The translations under genes were made by a program, and so were the position numbers. From Silene noctiflora (taxonomy: Eukaryota > Streptophyta > Magnoliopsida > Caryophyllales > Caryophyllaceae), in contig VHZZ01009088.1 of NCBI GenBank assembly GCA_009801015.1, forward strand, positions 30,969-60,649: a stretch of DNA of 29,681 bases, given 5' to 3'. Of the stretch, positions 10,508 through 19,044 are shown piece after piece. Under the pieces are notes generated by a model that worked only from the letters and a program-made list of their open reading frames with translations, searched no databases and was not told where the DNA came from. The stretch's first letter is position 1. Every line of letters begins with the position of its first letter.

Positions 10508-11274
10508 CAAGGGCGTCTAACACCCAGGGCAACCCAGGGCCAGCGCACCGGGCCTCCAAAATTTGGTGGGCCCAAGTTTGTAAATCATCCATGTCAAAAA
10601 AANNNNNNNNNNNNNNNNNNNNNNNNNNNNNNNNNNNNNNNNNNNNNNNNNNNNNNNNNNNNNNNNNNNNNNNNNNNNNNNNNNNNNNNNNNNNNNNNNN
10701 NNNNNNNNNNNNNNNNNNNNNNNNNNNNNNNNNNNNNNNNNNNNNNNNNNNNNNNNNNNNNNNNNNNNNNNNNNNNNNNNNNNNNNNNNNNNNNNNNNNN
10801 NNNNNNNNNNNNNNNNNNNNNNNNNNNNNNNNNNNNNNNNNNNNNNNNNNNNNNNNNNNNNNNNNNNNNNNNNNNNNNNNNNNNNNNNNNNNNNNNNNNN
10901 NNNNNNNNNNNNNNNNNNNNNNNNNNNNNNNNNNNNNNNNNNNNNNNNNNNNNNNNNNNNNNNNNNNNNNNNNNNNNNNNNNNNNNNNNNNNNNNNNNNN
11001 NNNNNNNNNNNNNNNNNTGTTAATTTGATGATTTTGACCAGAATCTGCCCATTGCTAGTTGCTAATTGTAACGTCGAGTTGTTGAATGTTATTGCAGTGA
11101 TATTCTAATCTTTTATTTTCATTAGTTTGTGGATCAATTCCAATCATGACTAATTAGATTTAGTTAAGTGTTACTAGTTGCTAATATGTTCATGTCCACC
11201 AAGTTTGAGTATAATTTTTAGGGCCTCATATTCCTTTTCAATACCGGGCCTCCGATTGTTTTAAGATGCCCCTG
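10508..11274. mobile_element. Non-autonomous hAT transposon with perfect 8-bp TSD, interior lost in a gap
   Basis: The left end CAAGGGCGTCTAA and the reversed right end CAGGGGCATCTTAA are imperfect terminal inverted repeats of hAT type. Flanks 10500-10507 and 11275-11282 are both TATCTATG, a perfect 8-bp target-site duplication. Subterminal GGGCCTCC occurs at both ends (about 10550 and 11245). The sequenced part has no transposase. Bases 10603-11017 are N, so the true length and any internal gene are unknown. Confidence 0.85.
10603..11017. other. Assembly gap (415 N)
   Basis: An unbroken run of N inside the hAT element. Open frames spanning it are artefacts. The left edge is an A-run. Confidence 1.
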
Positions 11275-11307
11275 TATCTATGACTCTATGTTCCTCATAT
11301 CTCCAAA

Positions 11308-11832
11308 TCCTCTATCTACTAAAACAATAAGTGATCTCTCAATTTTTCCTCTAAAAAACATCTTATTAAATAAGGAAACTAACTACAATTAAGTGTATTT
11401 ATTAACCAAGGAAACTAATAATTATATTTTATTTCATTAAATTAGTATCTTTTCATCAAATTATATTATTTTCACTAAATTCTAAACTATAATATTTTAA
11501 TTAAAATATAAATAAAATTTATATAAAACTATAAATTGTTAAATCTTTTATTGACTATGTATAACACAAAACTGTAAATCGCATATTAAGAGAATCTAGA
11601 AAATTTAAATCATTAGCTTTGTGGTATAATTTTTATTTTTTTAATAATACATTTCAACACATTACTCAATCCTCTTAATTAATTGTCAGTTACAACCTTT
11701 TTTTCTCAAAGCAAGATACTATGACGAGAAATATGAACAATTAATGAGATATCGATATTATATAAGTAATTTATATGTATATATACAAAAACCTCTAAAT
11801 ACTGTACATTTATTGCACGGGGTCTAAACTAG
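11308..11832 (+). mobile_element. Non-autonomous Helitron (525 bp), apparently complete
   Basis: The 5' end TCCTCTATCTACTAAAACAA begins with TC after a host A (11307). The 3' end reads TGCACGGGGTCTAAACTAG followed by host T (11833), so it has the A|TC...CTAG|T layout of Helitrons. A weak hairpin (TGTACA/TGCACG region, about 11804-11819) precedes the end. The interior is AT-rich and non-coding. Its 3' half resembles 27430-27672. Confidence 0.7.
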
Positions 11833-11864
11833 TCACCTTAACAAATGAATGAGATAAATAGAGT

Positions 11865-12369
11865 TATGGGTGTTCACTCAGTGGTCCAGACCAAACCGGA
11901 CTGTACCACTTCGTCCGCACCTGACCGGACCATATTTTATTTGGTCCGGTCCACGGTCCACCTATTTACTCTTCTTTGGTCTTCGGTCCAGTCTTGAACC
12001 AAACCAAATGGACCGCGAACCGGACCATGGACCGAACTTATATAATAACAGAATTTTTAATATTGTAATATTGTTAATTTTATTTTCTACTTTGTTTACA
12101 CGTATTAATAGATGTGTAATATGTACTTAAATCTAGTAAGAACTCCGAAGACAATGTTACTTATTTTGATCTTTACGAACATTTTGAGTTCTAATTTTAT
12201 ATGCTTAACCATGTTCATGGCAATCATATTTGGTCCGGTCTAGACCACGCGTTTTTTGGTCCAGCTTGGACCGGACCAATATTAATATGGTCCGGTCCTC
12301 AATCTAACTTTTAACCTTTATTTGTTCTTTGATCCGGTCCGGTCCGTCCCGGACCAATAAACATCCCTA
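11865..12369. mobile_element. hAT-like MITE with GGTCC-rich subterminal repeats
   Basis: The left end TATGGGTGTTCACTCAGTGG and the reversed right end TAGGGATGTTTATTGGTCC are imperfect terminal inverted repeats. Many copies of GGTCCGGTCC/GGACCGGACC crowd both ends, as in transposase-binding subterminal repeats of hAT elements. Flanking 8-mers AATAGAGT (11857-11864) and AATAGTAA (12370-12377) match only partly, so the duplication is decayed or the edges are slightly off. The interior (12040-12200) is AT-rich and non-coding. Confidence 0.6.
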
Positions 12370-12547
12370 AATAGTAAATAGCGTACTTCTCCAAACCGCA
12401 TACCACCTTAAAAAATAAAAATAAAAATATAAAAACTCCACCACTCATCAGTGATGACTTAGCCCATGAAGCCAGGTTTCGCATTAAATTGGGCTGAACA
12501 TATCTCATACATGAGCCCAGACAAACCATATCTCATACATTCCGGCG

Positions 12548-13205
12548 TAGAGTTGTTCACTCGATAGTCGCGAGTCGGGGCGAGTCGGGACCAACAACTA
12601 GATCAAATCAAATAATCTGGTCCGGGCAAGACTTGACCAAGCCTTCTGGAAATTTCTGCGCTGTGGCCTGTACATTATCCTGTCATGCCAGACCCGGGCC
12701 GCCTCGTTTTCCTCACCGGGCTCGTGCCGGAGCCGTACCGTGGCACGTATTGCCTCCTCTAACTCCAGTCTACGATGATCTAACAATTTTGTTACTTTAG
12801 TCTTTGCTCCGGTCATGAAACAAACTAAATGGATCATAAACTTGAAGGTAGACTGAACTTCTTTTCAGAAAATATTACGTAATTATTATTTTTGTAATTA
12901 TTATTTTTATAATGTTTTGGAATTTGATTAATTAGTTGATATTATATTAATTCTGATGAAACTACGAGACTATCACTTCAAGATATTTTTCATTTAACAA
13001 ATTTGCACGAGATAACCCAATCAGATTCATTTTCTCATATTGACTCCCATTCACCTGTACTTTTGATCTGACCGTAGACTACATCAATGCTAACTTATAC
13101 TTTTGATCTAGACGTAGACTACACCAATGTAATTATAATCAGATCTTTGTTTTAACCTTCTACCCGCACCTAATCGGTCCAGGGTCCGATCAATGAATAC
13201 CTCTA
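12548..13205. mobile_element. Possible second hAT-like element, diverged
   Basis: The left TAGAGTTGTTCACTCGATAG and the reversed right TAGAGGTATTCATTGATCGG are short imperfect inverted repeats. GC-rich subterminal stretches (12570-12760, and 13165-13190 with GGTCCAGGGTCCGAT) are present. No 8-bp target duplication was found and the interior is mostly AT-rich. An imperfect 40-bp-period direct repeat lies inside (13058-13129). The limits are uncertain. Confidence 0.4.
13058..13129 (+). repeat. Imperfect tandem pair, period 40
   Basis: TACTTTTGATCT...CGTAGACTACA(T/C)CAATG occurs at about 13058-13089 and 13098-13129 with a few substitutions. Non-coding. Confidence 0.65.
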
Positions 13206-13479
13206 ATCAGACTTACGAACCTAATTTATTTTCCTAATTAAAACACATTAACTCAAAATCACAAATATAGATAGATGTTGAAATAATCCAGAAAACGTTG
13301 TGCTACCAATGTCACTCATGCCAATTTCAACTCTCTTTCCTTCACATCACACTCGATAAAACTTCGCTATACACCCCCAAAATTCCCCCAATTCAAAACC
13401 CTAAAATTAATTCCCCTAATTTAGGGAGGGTTCTTCTAATTCTTACTCTTCCCTTTTCAGTTTTCACTCAATTCAACAG

Positions 13480-13628
13480 GTCAGTTAATTTCCCCTATTT
13501 TTTATAATTCTATTTAGTTAATTTTTGTCATAAACTATTTGATTTAATGTAAACATTTGACCCCATCATCATCGGCATCAGCAATCTTTCAATTGCATCT
13601 AAATTCTTCATTTTTTAATGTGATTTAG
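13480..13628 (+). other. Probable 5'UTR intron of the RING gene (149 bp)
   Basis: A good donor ACAG|GTCAGT at 13480 and an acceptor GATTTAG ending at 13628 enclose a T-rich stretch starting AATTTCCCC and ending just before the start codon at 13652. Pyrimidine-rich, GC-richer sequence before 13480 looks like a plant leader. The boundaries rest on splice-site fit only. Confidence 0.5.
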
Positions 13629-13651
13629 GAATTAGGGTTCTTGATTAAGAA

Positions 13652-14392
13652 ATGGGAAGAGGGTTGAATGAATCTTCAACATTTGCATCAAGTTCAAGTA
13701 ATGGTGGAGAAACAAATTCCGATAACGAAAACAATAACAATGATGTTGGTGATTTTGAGTGTAATATATGTTTAGATTTAGCTCAAGACCCAATTGTTAC
13801 CTTATGTGGGCATCTATTTTGTTGGCCATGTTTATATAGATGGCTTCATTACCATTCTCAATCCCAGGAATGTCCTGTTTGTAAGGCTCTTGTTCAAGAA
13901 AACAAGCTTGTGCCCCTTTATGGTAGGGGAAAGTCGACGTCCGATCCTCGGACGAGGCCAATCCCGGGTTTTGAGGTCCCTAATCGTCCTGCTGGGATGC
14001 GGCCTGATACTGCCCCGTCCCCAGTTTCGGCTGAGCAAAGGTATTTGCCAAATTTTGGGAATTTTGGGTTTGGATTGTTAGGAGGGTTTATGCCTATGGC
14101 GAGTGGGAGGTTTGGGAATGTGAATATGGCGGCTGGACTTGGTGGGTTGTTCCCGGCTATGATGAGTTTTCAGTTTAATGGGTTTCCTGGTGGTTCGATG
14201 TATGGAGGTGGTCATGCTCATGGGTTTCAGCATCGGTTTCCGCAGGCGGTTTATGGTCATGGGTTACACCATGGACATGGGTATGGGTATAGGAATCATC
14301 CACAGGGTTCGAGTCAACGACAGGATATGCTTCTGAAGAATCTACTTGTGATAGTTGGGTTTCTTGTGCTGCTCAGTATTATTTTCACCTGA
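13652..14392 (+). CDS. RMA/RNF5-type RING-HC E3 ubiquitin ligase, tail-anchored
   Basis: Single coding exon, 246 residues. The RING-HC finger is complete: C37-x2-C40-x11-C52-x-H54-x2-C57-x2-C60-x13-C74-x2-C77, with the ICLD and CGHLFCWPCLYRWL blocks typical of RMA1-like (RNF5) ligases that recruit E2 enzymes. Next come PLYGRG (88-93) and the RPIPGFEVPNRPAG-like region, then a Gly/Phe/Met-rich linker and a His/Gly-rich stretch (185-216, eight His). A C-terminal hydrophobic segment (about 227-245) would anchor it in the ER membrane as a tail anchor, facing the RING to the cytosol. The Ser/Asn-rich N-terminus (8-33) looks disordered. This family acts in ER-associated degradation; the substrate is not evident. 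The ATG at 13652 follows a probable leader intron. Confidence 0.95.
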   Translation: MGRGLNESSTFASSSSNGGETNSDNENNNNDVGDFECNICLDLAQDPIVTLCGHLFCWPCLYRWLHYHSQSQECPVCKALVQENKLVPLYGRGKSTSDPRTRPIPGFEVPNRPAGMRPDTAPSPVSAEQRYLPNFGNFGFGLLGGFMPMASGRFGNVNMAAGLGGLFPAMMSFQFNGFPGGSMYGGGHAHGFQHRFPQAVYGHGLHHGHGYGYRNHPQGSSQRQDMLLKNLLVIVGFLVLLSIIFT

Positions 14393-14423
14393 CGATGGAA
14401 GTTTACTGGTGGACATCGTCATG

Positions 14424-15638
14424 GTAATTGTCTTCTAATATTTGATAAGTCTGCACAAGTATAGCCCATTCTGTGTGCTCTATATAGTTGTATCATTGGA
14501 TGTGATTGAGAAAGTTGTTTATATATTTAGGATGTCAATGATCGGTTTCCGACTGATCATTGTTTGTAATTCATCAAGATTTTGGGTTGTTACTTGACAT
14601 GCTTGATTGGAATTCATACTCCCTTTTACATATGCATTTGCACAGCTTTTAATGAAGATTTGTTTGAGTAGTGTTGTGTCTGCGGCGGTCTTGACTCTTA
14701 AACATTTGTATCGTTGTTTTGGAGTTTGGGCCTTTGCTGTTGTTTGTGACCTGTCTTTATCTGATGATAACAAACCTGGTAGAGCCTTGATCCTATATAT
14801 TCCTATAACGTATGTGTCTAATTTGGCATGCTAGCCTCCTCGTTCAGCCACTGCCTCCGCGAACGTAATTACCGATCTTGTGTTCCTTGTAGATGCTAGG
14901 ACCTGGTCTTAGTCTGGTTGTGGTTTCTCCTGTACCTTTAGCATTGGACTACTTAGTCACTTCTTTACCTAATGATGGCCTCATCTTTGGGAGTTGGTGA
15001 GAATGCTTACATGTTTGTAGTCTTGAGGACTGCTAATCTCTTTACCTTGACTAGGTTCCTGATATGTTCACTGTTTCAAGTCACTAATACCATCTTGATT
15101 CAGACGAGGATGAGACAGTAGCCTGTCTTTGGTTGGAGTTGTATGTACTTCATATATTTGTTGTGTGTGTACGACTGTACACGGGTGTGAATTGTTGTGT
15201 TTGAGCAACCTGGCCTGTGACCTTTTTATATATATATATATATATTTTTTGCTATTCCTGTGATGTTTTAACTTTCAAAAGACTCTTCGCCTTCACTTAG
15301 TGGCTTCCAAAATATGTGATGAGTTACTCTCTCATTTCGGTTGATAACTGTGTCCTTGCTCCCAGCCCCCAAGTCCGTGCATGGTTAGAAGAGTTTGTAC
15401 CTTCATTTCGATGACATCAGTCAGGCTGTATCACTGTTCTTTTGACTGAAATATGGAGTGAAGCTGCCTGTGCTTGCGGTCGTTGATCAACACATTTCTC
15501 TTTGCAAATTAATGTGTCATTCAGTATGAGCTTTATGTGTAATTCAATAAAGGGGTGAGATCCATACATGATTAATGGAGTCTTTAAGGTACTTGGGTGC
15601 AGATTGTATATAATATGATGAAATGCCTAATTATGCAG
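14424..15638 (+). other. Candidate 3'UTR intron or downstream non-coding region of the RING gene
   Basis: The donor-like ATG|GTAATT at 14424, 31 nt after the stop codon, and the acceptor-like TTATGCAG ending at 15638 could delimit a 3'UTR intron. The stretch between is T-rich, non-coding, and contains a (TA)n run (about 15226-15245). Equally, the transcript could end earlier. No protein-coding gene is seen here. Confidence 0.3.
15226..15245. repeat. (TA)n microsatellite
   Basis: Alternating TA of about 20 bp followed by T-rich sequence, in the non-coding region after the RING gene. Confidence 0.8.
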
Positions 15639-16048
15639 GTTTATCGGAACTTCTGCAAGACTGCAGCCTTGGGTACATTAGATCGAACTGATGTCTATTG
15701 TAAGAGGGTCTGGGTCATTTAGTGTGTCATTGTTGCTAGACGCCTCCAGTAGGTCGCACCATGTGTGCATTGATTCAATGAATCACATTAAGGATGGTTC
15801 ACCACGCTTTCTTTGGTGTTTTTACTGCTTTTACTTGGCTCCTTTGCTTGTGGGTTAACCTTGTCTTAGACTACTTTCTCTGTTCTCATCACATTTTGCT
15901 AAACTATGCATTTCATGCTAACACACCATCTAGTATAAATTGTGTACGCTTTTTTTTTTGGCAATTAGTCTTATGTGTGGCGGTTTAACACTAATAATGT
16001 GTAAAACGGATCCCAATTACATAGATCATGGCTATAGATATTAAAAAG
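15639..16048. other. Region after the RING gene; no gene seen
   Basis: Possible terminal non-coding exon of the RING gene followed by intergenic DNA. Short open frames show no recognisable product. Confidence 0.3.
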
Positions 16049-16050
16049 TA

Positions 16051-16145
16051 CTCCCTCCCAAGTTTGGATTCATACCAATTCTGGAATATATGTGAGTAGT
16101 ATAGTATTACGTTCAAATGGTATGAATTCAAAGAATGGGAGGGAG
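16051..16145. mobile_element. Compact Stowaway-like MITE (95 bp)
   Basis: The left CTCCCTCCCAAGTTTGGATT and the reversed right CTCCCTCCCATTCTTTGAAT continue as inverted repeats through CATACCA. TA lies on both sides (16049-16050, 16146-16147). The long inverted repeats leave a loop of only about 35 bp. Non-coding. Confidence 0.85.
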
Positions 16146-16387
16146 TAGTTACCAAAAGAATCGGTTTTACAATATGGCCATGATCTATGTAAGAAAGTGA
16201 GTTGCTGCGGAGACGATGACTTATTGGGGAAATAATAGGAGAGCCCTTGCCAATGTGGGTGCGTGGATTTGGAATGGATGCAAGGGTGATCGTTGGTGGT
16301 TGATGATATGTATATCATACTTGGATTTGTGAAATTTAACGACAGTATGAAGTTGCTCTATGGTATGGTTAAGTCGGCTCACTGAGT

Positions 16388-16620
16388 TAGCATAATATTT
16401 TTTTATATTATGCTAATATATACGGAATATGTTTAAGCTAGCATAATATTTAAGCTATTTAGTTGGCATAATATTTTTTTATATTATGCTAATATATACG
16501 GAATATGTTTAAGCTAGCATAATATTTAAGCTATTTAGTTAGCATAATATTTTTTTATATTATAATTTTAATTTAAGTTTAGACTAATATATACGGAATA
16601 TGTTTAAGCTATTTCCTAGC
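16388..16620 (+). repeat. 76-bp tandem repeat (three copies) containing AT-rich hairpins
   Basis: GCATAATATTTTTTTAT starts at 16390, 16466 and 16542, giving an exact 76-bp period. The first two units are nearly identical (TTAGTT versus TTGG at the joint). The third has lost its right hairpin arm and carries a local insertion. Each intact unit has GCATAATAT / ATATTATGC as a 9-bp perfect hairpin, plus ACGGAATATGTTTAAGCTA. No coding content. Confidence 0.9.
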
Positions 16621-17180
16621 TATTTTTATGTTGTACTTAAATTTTACTCGGATAGTTATGGTGTGAATTTATTATCTGGTCATTTATAGAGTAGGACATT
16701 GTCGGGTTAAGGGTCTTTTTGGGTTGATTTTTATTCGAGTCAAGTCGGGATTACAAAGGTTGTATCGTTTATTTGTTTGGCTTTCCGCGAGGTTCGAAAT
16801 TCTCGGATTTTACGATATCAACTATCGGGTGACCCTAGAGGGCCTAGAGTATAGCGCTTCGAGATACTGTCCACCATACTGAACACTGTTGGACTAGTCC
16901 TCATTTTTCGCCATCTGTGGGCTTATGTCGTGAATGAAACGATCACCCGATTGTACTCTTAAGGATAACTCATCGTCGATACTAAGCTAAAACTAAAACT
17001 TGGTACAGTTCGCGATTATTAACCGTGACAGTAGAAAGAAACAGTAGAATCCTGTCGGTAAACTGAATTTATTGATAACCAAGAAATGTCATACTAGTCT
17101 CTCTAAATACATGAAAGAAGAATACAATCACTCATATGCTATAATACAATCCTCACATTATAAAACTATACATATTACAC
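16621..17180. other. Intergenic region between the tandem repeat and the PQ-loop gene 3' end
   Basis: Mixed-composition sequence without recognisable ORFs. The right part (about 17040-17180) is probably the 3'UTR of the minus-strand PQ-loop gene. Confidence 0.4.
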
Positions 17181-18998
17181 TTAGGAAACAATAGCCTTTG
17201 TCGCCTCCTCGAAGTATTGATCCTGCACTTCCTCCCTCGAGTTCCTCCTGAGATGTCGATAGTAGATGTACTGCATAATTATCTTGTAAAAGAAGCTCGG
17301 TTAAGGTTAATAAACCATTTTATAACAACCATGATTTATTAAATTGTTTGCACTGTTTATACTCTCAAGTTCATAGTTGTCAACTGCTCTCATACGGTCG
17401 CAATTCTAAATCAGTTCTTTAAAAAAATGTATTCGGGTGCATTAATACACTCGACCTGTATAGTAGTGTTTATTATCGTATGTGTGAAATAAAAATAAAA
17501 AAAATAGCTCCATGGGCAAGGATACAAAAAAATCAAGCACCACGCAGACTATAGCATCCAGCAGCCATGGCATATTGGGTTTAATGCTATCCCACTCTGT
17601 AGTTCTTACCAAAATGCTGCATTTGGAACACACGCAATGTCAACTTGGAGTGAATGATTTTACATGGAAATTGAGATATTTTCATCAGAAAAGAAAGGTC
17701 GGTCGGGTGTACCTAGCGACATAGGTGGCGTTGGCAACAAGCGCAAATATGAACATCAATGGATTCAGTCCCTCTACGCTTCCTCTTTTGATCTGCTCAA
17801 CATATACAGCAACCATAGTTGTTAGCTTCAGAAATTACGATATAGAATTTAAAGTGTATACATGTTTTAGCTTGTATATTGTCAAATTGGTTCAAGAAGA
17901 AAGCCTCACATTCAAGAGAATCTGAGGAACTCGGCCGCCCATGTAAATTGCAGCCATCAGCCATCCTAGCCACTGTCCCACAGCATTATGCTCAAAACTA
18001 CGTTCCTGCAAATAAGGTCACAACTTTTTAGTCTTCGCTTTTGTATTCCTACAACTGATTATTACTCCGTACTATGTACTGCAGGAATACGAATAACTAA
18101 CGCTGCGTACATTTAGAATTCGTCTCCCTGTGAGTCCCATGTATGCTTCAGATAATGCATTGCCTTGGAACGGCAAGTTGGCAGTTGCAGCAGCCACCAT
18201 TGCTCCTCGAGCAGCCTAGATATTGCAGCAAAAAATTCTTTACTCTTTGAGGATGCATACAACAAAATCCGGTTAGACTGTCTTTAATTTGTCTGCACAA
18301 TATGTCTTTCGGATCCTACAACGAATTACATATTTTACATCTTACATTATTGACTTACTGCCGTGGTCACTTGGCAATCGTCCCTCTTTTATTACAGTGA
18401 AAAGGTCGTGTACATCTGACCATTTACAGGAAGTCTTCTTACGGAACTGGGATGATGATAACAATGACAATCACATCGCAAAGCATTAGAAACTCCAAGT
18501 TAGACATGTATATCCAACAGCTGCCCATGCTTCAGTTTCGAGGGGATGTAGCAATCTTATCTCGTCTATGGATAAGAATATGATTGTTTTGGACATGTTG
18601 CTATCATTGAGCAAGAGGACAAGTACCAAACATATATATCAACTTTAAAACATAGTAAACGCACTCGAATTTCCGCATACTTGCATCGTGGCTAACTTTT
18701 CCTTTTTAATTTGTTAGTAAAATACAGGATGTTTGGCATTATTGGGATTTCTTTAGCACCTTTCGAAGATATTCAAAGTTAGCAGGGGTCCCAGAATTGA
18801 CAAAGACAGCAAGTCATCAACTATACAAATAATACAATTAGTGGCACTAAATTCGGTACGGACCCTAGGAATGTTTGTTTAAGGAAGAAAACATTAGATT
18901 TTTCGGAACATCGTAATCAAACATACAAATTATAGAATTGCCAACGGTCTACCACTTGTGAGAAAAAAATGATTTTGTATCATTTTAAAAGCTTATGC

Positions 18999-19044
<46 letters not shown>

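Noticed and set aside
10484-11028. Two long frames on + across the N run
   Set aside because: Nearly all codons are unknown bases, so the frames are artefacts of the gap.
12598-12837. Minus-strand 79-codon frame
   Set aside because: It lies in the GC-rich subterminal region of a probable hAT-like element and has no recognisable domain.
13794-14260. Other-frame ORFs overlapping the RING gene
   Set aside because: They are shadows of the RMA-like coding frame.
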